Source of the DNA: Ectopseudomonas mendocina
GTDB taxonomy: Bacteria; Pseudomonadota; Gammaproteobacteria; Pseudomonadales; Pseudomonadaceae
Reading direction: 5' to 3'
NCBI RefSeq assembly: GCF_007049795.1
Contig: NZ_SCFY01000006.1
Location: 157,535 to 221,534, forward strand
DNA: 64,000 nt
The notes below the pieces were generated by a model that saw only the letters and a program-made list of their open reading frames with translations, ran no database searches and had not been told where the DNA came from. Numbering within the stretch: position 1 is the stretch's first letter; every line of letters starts with the position of its first letter. Shown here one piece after another: positions 9,261-17,244 of this stretch. The translations under genes were made by a program, and so were the position numbers.

Positions 9261-9779
9261 TTATGCGCCGCGGCGCTCCCACACTTCGAAGGCGTAAGGC
9301 AGTGTCTCGGCCGAAGCCGGGTGCTCGACGCTGGAGGTCATACGCCAGGTGGCCTCGTCGACCTCGGGGAAGAAAGCATCACCTTCGGGATCGAGGCCGA
9401 CACGCGTCAGGTAGAGGCGATCAGCCTGAGCCAGCCCCAGCTCATAGAGCTGCGCGCCGCCGATCAGCATCAGTTCCTCGGCATTCTCTTCACGCGCCCA
9501 GGCGTCGGCTCGTTCGACGGCCTCTTCCAGCGTCGCGAATACCTCGGCACCTTCCAAGGTGAGGCCGGCCTGGCGACTGACCACGATATTGAGCCTGCCG
9601 GGCAACGGGCGCCCAAGCGAATCCCAGGTCTTGCGCCCCATGATGATCGGCTTGCCGAGCGTCATCGCCTTGAAGTGCTTGAGATCCGCCGGCAGGTGCC
9701 AGGGCAGTTGGTTGTCGCGGCCAATCACGCGGTTGTGCGCGAGCGCGGCGATCAGAGAAAGAGGTAGAGTCGTTTTCAT
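9261..9779 (-). CDS. folA: Dihydrofolate reductase
   Basis: Reduces dihydrofolate to tetrahydrofolate with NADPH, recycling the cofactor oxidised by thymidylate synthase (thyA at 13.9 kb). The 172-residue protein begins SLIAALAHNRVIGRDNQLPW, the canonical N-terminal strand with the substrate Asp in the Met20-loop region. GKPIIMGRKTWDSLGRPLPGR (start near residue 42) is the NADPH-binding signature, and LMLIGGAQLY the second cofactor loop. ATG 9779 gives the family N-terminus. ATG 9791, four codons earlier, has the better ribosome site (GAGG), so the true protein may begin MLAAMK. Confidence 0.94.
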   Translation of the reverse strand: MKTTLPLSLIAALAHNRVIGRDNQLPWHLPADLKHFKAMTLGKPIIMGRKTWDSLGRPLPGRLNIVVSRQAGLTLEGAEVFATLEEAVERADAWAREENAEELMLIGGAQLYELGLAQADRLYLTRVGLDPEGDAFFPEVDEATWRMTSSVEHPASAETLPYAFEVWERRGA

Positions 9780-9906
9780 GGCCGCGAGCATAACAGAGCC
9801 CTCAGCGGCCTCGCAGCCCATCAGTGGCTGCAGCAGCGCTGTCGTCGTATCGTCACATTCACCGTAGCAGGCTAAGGGCTGATTCTACGAGCAAGGAGCC
9901 AGCATC

Positions 9907-11049
9907 ATGTCGACATCACTCTCTGCCTGGGTATTGGGCGTCACTCTGCTGCCACTGGCGGTCTTCACCAGCCACGCCTCGGATAAAGTCCAGGCCGCCA
10001 TCGACTGGGCCCAGCAGCAACCCAGCGCCAGGCAAACCCAGAACTGGGAAACCAAGGCTCCCCTGCTGATCGCCCACCGGGGCGCCAGCGGTTACGCGCC
10101 CGAGCACACCCTGGCGGCCTACGCGCTGGCAGCCTTTCAAGGCGCCGACTACATCGAGCCCGACTTGGTGATGACCCGCGACGGCCAGTTGGTCGCCCGT
10201 CATGACAACGAACTGGGGTTGACCACCGATGTGGCGCAGCGCCCCGAATTCGCCGACCGCAAACGCACCCAGAGTGTCGACGGGCGCAGCCTAGAAGGCT
10301 GGTTCAGTGAGGACTTCACCCTGGCCGAGCTGAAAACCCTGCGCGCCATCGAACGTATCCCGCAGCAGCGACCGGGCAATACCCGCTTCGATGGCCAGTT
10401 CGAGATTCCCACGCTGCAGGAGATCATCGATCTGGTGAAACGTCTGGAAGCCCTTCAGCAACGAACCCTGGGTTTGTACCCGGAAACCAAGCACCCCACC
10501 CACTTCCAGCAACTCGACCTGGCCATGGAAAAACCGCTGCTGGCGGTGCTCGAACGCAACGGCTACGACAGCGCCGACGCGCCCGTTTTCATCCAGTCCT
10601 TCGAAGTGGCAAACCTCAAGACGCTGAGCACGCTGACACCGATTCGCCTGGTACAACTGCTGTGGGTAGAAGGTCAGCCCTACGACCAGCAAGTGCTTGG
10701 CAGCGGTCTTGACTATCAACAGATGATCACGCCAGAAGGTCTGAAAAACATCGCGCGTTACGCCAGCGGCATCGGCCCGGAGAAAGGCATGATCATCCCG
10801 CGTGATACCACCGGTAACCTCACAGAGCCGACCAGCCTGGTACGTGACGCCCATGCGGCCGGGCTCAAGGTGCATCCCTACACCTTCCGCGCTGAAAATG
10901 CCTTCCTGCCCACCCGTCTGCGTAACGGCAGCGAACCGAGCGAGCGCGGCGATATCAACGCCGAGCTGCGTGCCTTCCTCGCCACCGGTATCGATGGCCT
11001 CTTCATCGACCAGCCGGATATCGCCGTGCGTTTGCGCGAGCAGCGCTGA
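9907..11049 (+). CDS. glpQ: Periplasmic glycerophosphodiester phosphodiesterase
   Basis: Hydrolyses glycerophosphodiesters to glycerol-3-phosphate and an alcohol in the periplasm. An N-terminal signal peptide is visible (hydrophobic residues 6-20 ending at SHAS). The catalytic motif IAHRGASGYAPEHT starts near residue 54, followed by EPDLVMTRDGQLVARHD, which holds the metal-binding Glu and Asp and second His. Length of 380 matches the GlpQ class rather than the short UgpQ class. AAGGAG lies nine bases before the ATG. It is divergent from folA, and the same arrangement with the two following genes occurs in P. aeruginosa. Confidence 0.93.
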   Translation: MSTSLSAWVLGVTLLPLAVFTSHASDKVQAAIDWAQQQPSARQTQNWETKAPLLIAHRGASGYAPEHTLAAYALAAFQGADYIEPDLVMTRDGQLVARHDNELGLTTDVAQRPEFADRKRTQSVDGRSLEGWFSEDFTLAELKTLRAIERIPQQRPGNTRFDGQFEIPTLQEIIDLVKRLEALQQRTLGLYPETKHPTHFQQLDLAMEKPLLAVLERNGYDSADAPVFIQSFEVANLKTLSTLTPIRLVQLLWVEGQPYDQQVLGSGLDYQQMITPEGLKNIARYASGIGPEKGMIIPRDTTGNLTEPTSLVRDAHAAGLKVHPYTFRAENAFLPTRLRNGSEPSERGDINAELRAFLATGIDGLFIDQPDIAVRLREQR

Positions 11050-11094
11050 TTCGCACCGAGACGGATCAGGGGTTATTCTCAACCCCTGATCCGA

Positions 11095-12501
11095 ATGACG
11101 AGACGCCGCGTGACAGACGCCTCCTCCCCTACACCCTTCCAACGCCTCTGGCTCAGCGAGACCATTCGCCTGCGCGAAGACCATGCCGGCCCGCTCGAAG
11201 ACAGCGAGGCCAATCGCCTGGCTCGTGCCGAGCAGGTTGAACTGGCCGAGCGCATCCAGCATCGCGCCCTGCACCTGGCCCGCCGTGATGGTCAGTGGCA
11301 GGCTTTGCTGCACTGGCTGCAAGGTGCACGCCTGGCCGGTGGGCTGCTAGCGCTGCTGGCCCTGCTCAGCGGCTTCGGCCTGGCCTTCGCGGCGCTGGGT
11401 GACGGGCGCCACCCCGTCAATGTGTTCTGGGCACTGGGCAGTCTGCTTGGGCTCAACCTGCTGATGCTGCTCGGCTGGCTGCTGGGCCTGCTGTTGACCC
11501 GTGATCACCCTGGCGCGCTCGGCCGCCTGTGGCTGTGGCTCAGTGAAAAACTGGCACGCGACGCCAGCGCCGCGCAGTTAGCCCCGGCCCTGCTGCTGAT
11601 GCTGCAACGCCAGCGCCTGACCCACTGGGGCCTGGGCCTGATGGTCAACGGCTTGTGGACGCTGGCCATGCTCGCGGCATTGGTCACCCTGCTGTTGCTG
11701 CTCGCCACCCGCCGCTACGGCTTCGTCTGGGAAACCACCATTCTTGGTGGCGACACCTTCATCGCCCTGACCCAGGCCATCGGCGCCCTGCCCGCGCTGC
11801 TCGGCTTCAGCCTGCCAGACATCGACGTCATTCGCGCCAGCGGCGATGCCGCCATCGCCAGCGAAGCAGCCCGGCAGAGCTGGGCCGGCTGGCTGGTCGG
11901 CGTGGTGCTGGTCTACGGCCTGCTGCCGCGCCTGCTGCTGATGCTGCTGTGCCTATGGCGCTGGCAGTCCGGCAAAGGCGCCCTGTGCCTGGATCTCGAC
12001 CTGCCCGGCTATGGCCTGCTGCGCCAACGCCTGCAACCGGACAGCGAACGCCTGGGCATCTGCGACCTGGCGCCCGCCGCCCTGCACCAACCGCAAGGCG
12101 GCGCCAGCGCGCAACCTGGCAGCGGCGCGCTGCTGCTCGGCATCGAACTGGACGAGCGCCGCCCCTGGCCGCCTGCGTCGCTGCCCAAGGGTGTGGCCGA
12201 TGCCGGGGTGATCGACAGCCGCGAACAGCGCCGTCAGTTACTCGAACAGCTGACCCGCTTCCCGCCCGAACGCCTGGCCATCGCCTGCGACCCGCGCCGC
12301 TCACCGGATCGTGGCACCTTGGCGCTGATCGGCGAACTGGCGCGCTCGGCCTCGGCCACGCGCATCTGGCTGCTGCCGCCGACACCCGGTGAGAGCCTGG
12401 ACAGTGCGCGCCTGACGGACTGGCATAAGGCGATCGCCAGCCTGGAGCTGCAGCATGGCGATACGGCGCCGCTGAACTGGCTGGAGAGCGGACATGACTG
12501 A
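11095..12501 (+). CDS. DUF2868 family membrane protein
   Basis: A 468-residue inner-membrane protein with paired hydrophobic segments at about 75-100 and 105-130, another at about 185-205 and one near 255-275, and a long soluble C-terminal half. It overlaps the following GTPase gene by eight bases, so the two are translationally coupled. DUF2868 proteins are nearly always found with this GTPase, which argues for a membrane-GTPase pair of unknown job. No ribosome site precedes ATG 11095; a GTG at 11110 after GAGACG is a plausible alternative start. Confidence 0.8.
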   Translation: MTRRRVTDASSPTPFQRLWLSETIRLREDHAGPLEDSEANRLARAEQVELAERIQHRALHLARRDGQWQALLHWLQGARLAGGLLALLALLSGFGLAFAALGDGRHPVNVFWALGSLLGLNLLMLLGWLLGLLLTRDHPGALGRLWLWLSEKLARDASAAQLAPALLLMLQRQRLTHWGLGLMVNGLWTLAMLAALVTLLLLLATRRYGFVWETTILGGDTFIALTQAIGALPALLGFSLPDIDVIRASGDAAIASEAARQSWAGWLVGVVLVYGLLPRLLLMLLCLWRWQSGKGALCLDLDLPGYGLLRQRLQPDSERLGICDLAPAALHQPQGGASAQPGSGALLLGIELDERRPWPPASLPKGVADAGVIDSREQRRQLLEQLTRFPPERLAIACDPRRSPDRGTLALIGELARSASATRIWLLPPTPGESLDSARLTDWHKAIASLELQHGDTAPLNWLESGHD

Positions 12502-13876
12502 GCCACTGAAACTGGCCCTGGTCGGCCACACCAACGTCGGCAAAACCTCGCTGTTGCGCACCCTGACCCGCGACGTCGACTTCGGCGAAGTCTCGCCCCG
12601 CGCCAGCACCACCCGCCATGTCGAAGGTGCGCGCCTGTCGGTGGATGGCCAGGCGCTGCTGGAGCTGTACGACACCCCCGGCCTGGAAGACGCCATCGCC
12701 CTGCTCGACTACCTGGAGCGTCTCGACCGCCCCGGCGAGCGGCTGGACGGCCCGGCACGTCTGGCGCGTTTTCTCGAAGGCAGCGAAGCACGCCAGCGCT
12801 ACGAACAGGAAGCCAAGGTACTGCGCCAGTTGCAGGCCTCCGATGCCGGTCTCTACGTGATCGACGTGCGCGAGCCGGTACTGGCCAAGTACCGCGACGA
12901 GCTGGCGATACTGACCATGTGCGGCCGGCCGCTACTGCCGGTGCTGAACTTCGTCGCCAGCGCCAGCCACCGCGAAGCAGAGTGGCGCGAAGCCCTGGCC
13001 CGCCTCGGCCTGCATGCCCTGGTGGCGTTCGACAGCGTGGCACCACCTGCAGACGGTGAACGACGTCTGTACGAAAGCCTGGCCCTGCTACTGGAGCGTT
13101 CGCGCCCGCAGCTGCAACGACTGATCGAGGATCACGAAGCCCAGCGCCAGGCCCGTCGCCAGGCCGGCAACCGTCTGATCGCCGAGCTGCTGATCGACTG
13201 CGCCGCGTGCCGCCGCAGCGTCGCCGCCCAACCCGTGCTGGAACAGGGCGCCATCAGCGAGCTGCGCACGGCCATTCGCCAGCGCGAGCAGCGTTGCGTC
13301 GAGGCCCTGCTACGCCTGTACGCTTTCCGCAGCAGTGACGCCAAAGCGGCTGACCTGCCGCTGCTCGACGGCCGCTGGGGCGACGACCTGTTCAACCCGG
13401 AAACGCTGAAGCAGCTGGGCATCAAGGTCGGTGGCGGCATGGCGGCCGGCGCCGCCACGGGCGTCGGCGTCGACCTGCTGGTCGGCGGCCTCACCATGGG
13501 CACAGCTGCCGCATTGGGCGCAGTGATCGGCGGCAGCGCGCAGACCCTGCGTAACTACGGGGAGCGCTTGAAGGGAAAACTCAAGGGCCAGCGCGAACTG
13601 ACCGTCGACGACGCCGTGCTGCGCCTGCTCGCCCTGCGTCAGCAGCAATTGCTGGCCGTACTGGACGTGCGCGGACACGCCGCGATGGACGCCATCAGCC
13701 TCAACGCCCCGCAGGAAACCCTGTGGCGTCAGGGCAAGCTGCCCGCACCACTGAACGTGGCGCGCGCTCACCCGCAATGGTCGTCACTGAACCCAGGCGC
13801 ACGCCTGGAAGAGGCCGAGCGCGCCGAACAGGTAGAGCGCCTGCGCAGCGACCTTTCCATGCAACCGGTGGGCTGA
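12494..13876 (+). CDS. GTPase with C-terminal DUF3482 domain
   Basis: A 460-residue Era/YcjX-like GTPase. G1 is GHTNVGKTS (residues about 11-19), the G2 threonine region ASTTRH follows, G3 is DTPG near 56-59, and a G4-like segment (PVLNFVAS) is near 150. It thus lacks a clean NKxD. A glycine- and alanine-rich stretch at about 310-345 (GGGMAAGAATGVGVD and onward) resembles a membrane-inserting helical hairpin, a hallmark of DUF3482 proteins. It is co-translated with the DUF2868 protein just upstream. Function unknown; the hairpin suggests action at the inner membrane. Confidence 0.83.
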   Translation: MTEPLKLALVGHTNVGKTSLLRTLTRDVDFGEVSPRASTTRHVEGARLSVDGQALLELYDTPGLEDAIALLDYLERLDRPGERLDGPARLARFLEGSEARQRYEQEAKVLRQLQASDAGLYVIDVREPVLAKYRDELAILTMCGRPLLPVLNFVASASHREAEWREALARLGLHALVAFDSVAPPADGERRLYESLALLLERSRPQLQRLIEDHEAQRQARRQAGNRLIAELLIDCAACRRSVAAQPVLEQGAISELRTAIRQREQRCVEALLRLYAFRSSDAKAADLPLLDGRWGDDLFNPETLKQLGIKVGGGMAAGAATGVGVDLLVGGLTMGTAAALGAVIGGSAQTLRNYGERLKGKLKGQRELTVDDAVLRLLALRQQQLLAVLDVRGHAAMDAISLNAPQETLWRQGKLPAPLNVARAHPQWSSLNPGARLEEAERAEQVERLRSDLSMQPVG

Positions 13877-13904
13877 AGCGGAAAAACGCCCAGCCCCCGC
13901 TTGC

Positions 13905-14699
13905 CTACACTGCCACCGGCGCCTTGATATGCGGGTGCGCTTCGTAACCCACCAGTTCGAAGTCCTCGAATTTGAAGGCCAACAGGTCCTTCACCTCGGG
14001 ATTGAGCTTCATGGTCGGCAGCGGCAGCGGCTGGCGGGTCAGCTGCAGGTCGGTCTGCTCGATATGGTTGGCGTACAGGTGGCAGTCGCCGCCGGTCCAA
14101 ATGAACTCACCCGGCTGCAAGCCGCAGACCTGCCCCACCATCAGCGTCAGCAGCGCATAACTGGCGATGTTGAAAGGCACGCCGAGGAAGATGTCGGCCG
14201 AACGCTGATAGAGCTGACAGCTGAGCTTGCCGTCGGCGACGTAGAACTGGAACAGCGCGTGGCACGGTGGCAGCGCCATCTGCTCGACCAGCGCGGGGTT
14301 CCAGGCCGAGACGATCAGGCGACGCGAGTCCGGGTTCTTCTTGATCATCTCGATCAGCTTGGCGATCTGATCGATGGACTCGCCGTTGGGCGCCGGCCAG
14401 CTGCGCCACTGGTAACCGTAGACGGGGCCCAGGTTGCCGTTCTCGTCGGCCCACTCATCCCAGATGCTGACGCCGTTGTCTTTGAGGTACTTGATGTTGG
14501 TGTCACCCTGCAGGAACCACAGCAGCTCGTGGATGATCGAGCGCAGGTGGCACTTCTTGGTGGTGACGATGGGGAAGCCATCTGCCAGGTCGAAGCGCAT
14601 CTGGTAGCCGAACACGCTGTAGGTGCCGGTGCCGGTGCGATCTTCCTTGAAGGTCCCATGCTCGCGCACGTGGCGCATCAGGTCGAGGTACTGTTTCAT
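13905..14699 (-). CDS. thyA: Thymidylate synthase
   Basis: Methylates dUMP to dTMP using methylene-tetrahydrofolate. The 264-residue protein matches E. coli ThyA in length. The nucleophile is C146 in [14 protein letters not shown], with the phosphate-binding [10 protein letters not shown] and [13 protein letters not shown] blocks in place. The start ATG overlaps the lgt stop (ATGA, 14699-14702 region), the classic lgt-thyA coupling in gammaproteobacteria. A longer frame reading back to 15056 is only lgt read out of frame. FolA, which regenerates its cofactor, is 4 kb away. Confidence 0.96.
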   Translation of the reverse strand: MKQYLDLMRHVREHGTFKEDRTGTGTYSVFGYQMRFDLADGFPIVTTKKCHLRSIIHELLWFLQGDTNIKYLKDNGVSIWDEWADENGNLGPVYGYQWRSWPAPNGESIDQIAKLIEMIKKNPDSRRLIVSAWNPALVEQMALPPCHALFQFYVADGKLSCQLYQRSADIFLGVPFNIASYALLTLMVGQVCGLQPGEFIWTGGDCHLYANHIEQTDLQLTRQPLPLPTMKLNPEVKDLLAFKFEDFELVGYEAHPHIKAPVAV

Positions 14700-15499
14700 C
14701 AGACGGCTCCTTGTACGGACTGGCGCTTGTAGGCATAGGCGATCAGGCCGATACCGCCGAGAATCATCGGCAGGCAGAGAATCTGGCCCATGGTCAGCCA
14801 GCCCCAGGCTAGGTAGCCAAGCTGGGCATCGGGTACGCGGACGAACTCGACGATGAAGCGGAACACCCCGTAGCAGGCGGCGAACATGCCGGAAACGGCC
14901 ATGGTCGGGCGCGGTTTGCGCGAGTAGAACCAGAGGATGGTGAACAGCGCCACGCCTTCCAGGGCGAACTGGTAGAGCTGCGACGGATGACGCACCAACT
15001 GCTGCGGGTCGGTAGGGAAGATCATCGCCCAAGGCACGTCGCTGGCCTTGCCCCACAACTCGGCGTTGATGAAGTTACCGATGCGCCCGGCACCCAGACC
15101 GATCGGCACCAGCGGTGCGATGAAGTCCATCAGCTCGAAGAAGCTCTTGCCGTTGCGCTTGCCGAACCACCAGGTCGCCAGCATCACCCCGATCAGGCCG
15201 CCATGGAAGGACATACCGCCCTCCCAAACCCGCAGGATCTTCGCCGGTTCGGCGATATAGGCGGCAAAATCATAGAAAAATACATAGCCCAGACGCCCAC
15301 CGAGAATCACCCCCATGGCCACCCAGAACACCAGGTCGGACAGCTTGTCCTTGGTCCAGGTCGCATCGAAACGCTCCAGCCGGCGCGATGCCAGTAGCCA
15401 GGCACCACCGATGCCGACCAGGTACATCAGGCCGTACCAATGGATTTTCAGGGGGCCGAGGGCAATGGCCACCGGGTCGATCTGCGGATAAGGCAGCAT
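14699..15499 (-). CDS. lgt: Prolipoprotein diacylglyceryl transferase
   Basis: Transfers diacylglycerol from phosphatidylglycerol to the lipobox cysteine of prolipoproteins at the inner membrane, the first step of lipoprotein maturation. The 266-residue protein has about seven membrane segments. The Lgt signature [13 protein letters not shown] lies near residue 138-150, and [12 protein letters not shown] holds the essential histidine. The N-terminus [21 protein letters not shown] is typical. It overlaps thyA by a shared ATGA and lies 10 bases after the TauE-family gene, so the three form an operon. Confidence 0.96.
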   Translation of the reverse strand: MLPYPQIDPVAIALGPLKIHWYGLMYLVGIGGAWLLASRRLERFDATWTKDKLSDLVFWVAMGVILGGRLGYVFFYDFAAYIAEPAKILRVWEGGMSFHGGLIGVMLATWWFGKRNGKSFFELMDFIAPLVPIGLGAGRIGNFINAELWGKASDVPWAMIFPTDPQQLVRHPSQLYQFALEGVALFTILWFYSRKPRPTMAVSGMFAACYGVFRFIVEFVRVPDAQLGYLAWGWLTMGQILCLPMILGGIGLIAYAYKRQSVQGAV

Positions 15500-15509
15500 C
15501 CAGGACTCC

Positions 15510-16292
15510 TTAGATGAAAAAACTCAGGCCCACACTGAACAGCAGCAGGGCGAACAGACGCTTGAGCAACAGTGGCGACAGGCGATGGGCCAGGCGCGCA
15601 CCAAAACGGGCAAAGAACATGCTGGTCACTGCGATGCCCAGCAATGCCGGGAGGTACACGAAACCGACACTCCACGGCGGCAGATGCGCATTCCCCCAGC
15701 CGGTGAACATGAAACTCAGCGCACCAGCGATGGCGATCGGCAATCCACAAGCCGCCGAGGTTGCCACCGCCTGTTGGATCGGCACGCTGCGCCAGACCAG
15801 ATAGGGCACGGTCAACGAACCACCACCGATTCCGAAAATTGCCGAGGCCCAGCCAATCACTCCGCCGGCCACCGTCAGCGCCGGCTTGCCTGGGACATCG
15901 CGGCTGGCCTTGGGTTTCAGGTCCAGCGCCATCTGCACCGCCACGACAATGGCGAACGTACCGATGATCTTCTGCAACAACGGCCCCTGGATCAACGCCG
16001 CCGTCATCGCACCTAACGCTGCACCGAGCAGGATACCGACGGCCAGCCAACGAAACAGCGGCCAACGCACCGCGCCGTTGCGATGATGTTCGAGCAACGA
16101 ATTGATCGAGGTGAATACGATGGTCGCCAGGGACGTGCCCACTGCCAGATGGGTGAGGATTTCCGTTGCCATTCCCTGGGAGGTGAAGCTCAACACCAGC
16201 ACCGGCACGATGATCAGGCCGCCACCCACGCCGAACAGGCCGGCCAGCACACCGGCAGCCGAACCCAGCACCAGATAGAGCAGCAGTTCCAT
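15510..16292 (-). CDS. TauE/SafE family sulfite/organosulfonate exporter-like protein
   Basis: A 260-residue inner-membrane protein with about eight hydrophobic segments and the two internally repeated family motifs: [19 protein letters not shown] near the N-terminus and [18 protein letters not shown] in the second half. Family members export or import anions such as sulfite, sulfoacetate or sulfolactate. The substrate here is unknown. ATG 16292 follows GGGGGTG; a frame extension to 16346 adds non-conserved residues. It is first in the operon with lgt and thyA, an arrangement seen across Pseudomonas. Confidence 0.88.
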   Translation of the reverse strand: MELLLYLVLGSAAGVLAGLFGVGGGLIIVPVLVLSFTSQGMATEILTHLAVGTSLATIVFTSINSLLEHHRNGAVRWPLFRWLAVGILLGAALGAMTAALIQGPLLQKIIGTFAIVVAVQMALDLKPKASRDVPGKPALTVAGGVIGWASAIFGIGGGSLTVPYLVWRSVPIQQAVATSAACGLPIAIAGALSFMFTGWGNAHLPPWSVGFVYLPALLGIAVTSMFFARFGARLAHRLSPLLLKRLFALLLFSVGLSFFI

Positions 16293-16420
16293 CGACACCC
16301 CCGAAAACAAAGCGGCATGGTAGCGGAAATGCCCACTCAACGGCATACGGGTCGACGGAACGGTTGCCGCCCCAGGCTGAGCTCGCTAGCCTGCCAGACT
16401 CCGCCACCGGAGGAATCCGC

Positions 16421-17164
16421 ATGTGTCTGATCGTCTTTGTCTGGCAGCCCGAAAACTCGACGGTGCTGCGCCTTGCAGCCAATCGCGACGAGTTCTACGA
16501 GCGCCCCAGCGCCGCACTGGGTGAATGGCAGGACGCCCCTGGCGTATTCGCCGGCCGCGACCTGCAGGCCGGCGGCACCTGGCTCGGCGTTACTGCGCAA
16601 GGTCGCTTCGCGGCGCTGACCAACATCCGCGACCCCTGGCAAAAAGCCGGGCCGCGCTCACGCGGCGCGCTGACGGCTGACTACCTGCTGGGCCAGGAGT
16701 CGGCACCGGCCTATCTCGACAGAATCATGCGCGACTCGGCAGCCCATGCCGGGTTCAACCTGCTGGTTGGCGACCGCCACCAGCTCTGGCACTTCAACTC
16801 TGCGGAAGGCCGGCCCCGGCAACTGCAGAGCGGCATCTACGGCATGTCCAATGCCAATCTCGACACGCCCTGGCCGAAGCTGCTGCGTGCCAAGAATGCC
16901 TTGAGCGATCAAGTCGAGAGCGAGGATGAAGCACTACTGGGGCTGCTGAGCGACAGTAGCCAGCCGGACGATCAGCTGCTGCCGGATACGGGCGTGGGGT
17001 TGGCCACGGAGCGCCTGCTGTCGAGCGTCTTCATCGCCAGCGCCGCCTATGGCACTCGCGCCAGCACGGTGCTGAGCCTTGAGCACAATGGCGGCTGGAG
17101 CATCATCGAGCGCAGCTTCGGCCCGCATGGCGCCGTACTCGACGAGGTCGCCTTAAGCGGGTAA
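16421..17164 (+). CDS. NRDE/TANGO2 family protein
   Basis: A 247-residue Ntn-hydrolase-like protein. It starts MCLIVFVW with Cys at position 2, the residue that would be exposed after Met removal, and carries the family-defining NRDE motif (AANRDEFYERPS) near residue 20. Other conserved blocks are AGRDLQAGGTWLGV and NVRDP-like NIRDPW. Its mammalian relative TANGO2 affects Golgi, lipid and mitochondrial metabolism; the bacterial role is unknown. CCGGAGG seven bases upstream fixes the start. It is divergent from the TauE-lgt-thyA operon. Confidence 0.88.
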   Translation: MCLIVFVWQPENSTVLRLAANRDEFYERPSAALGEWQDAPGVFAGRDLQAGGTWLGVTAQGRFAALTNIRDPWQKAGPRSRGALTADYLLGQESAPAYLDRIMRDSAAHAGFNLLVGDRHQLWHFNSAEGRPRQLQSGIYGMSNANLDTPWPKLLRAKNALSDQVESEDEALLGLLSDSSQPDDQLLPDTGVGLATERLLSSVFIASAAYGTRASTVLSLEHNGGWSIIERSFGPHGAVLDEVALSG

Positions 17165-17172
17165 GCAGCGCG

Positions 17173-17237
17173 GTGGGAGCGAGCCTTGCTCGCGAATCCT
17201 GGGGCACAAAAGCTTCGCGAGCAGAGCTCGCTCCTAC
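17173..17237. repeat. REP-like inverted repeat pair
   Basis: Two arms of about 24 bases (GTGGGAGCGAG... and ...CTCGCTCCTAC) face each other across 17 bases. The right arm (17214-17237) is identical to the arms of the repeat at 35636-35693. It lies between convergent genes (NRDE protein and ptsP) and could act as a bidirectional terminator. Confidence 0.8.
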
Positions 17238-17244
17238 AGACGAA

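Noticed and set aside
13905..15056. A longer thyA reading frame with 119 extra N-terminal residues
   Set aside because: The extra part is lgt read in another frame. The ATGA overlap at 14699 gives the normal 264-residue enzyme.
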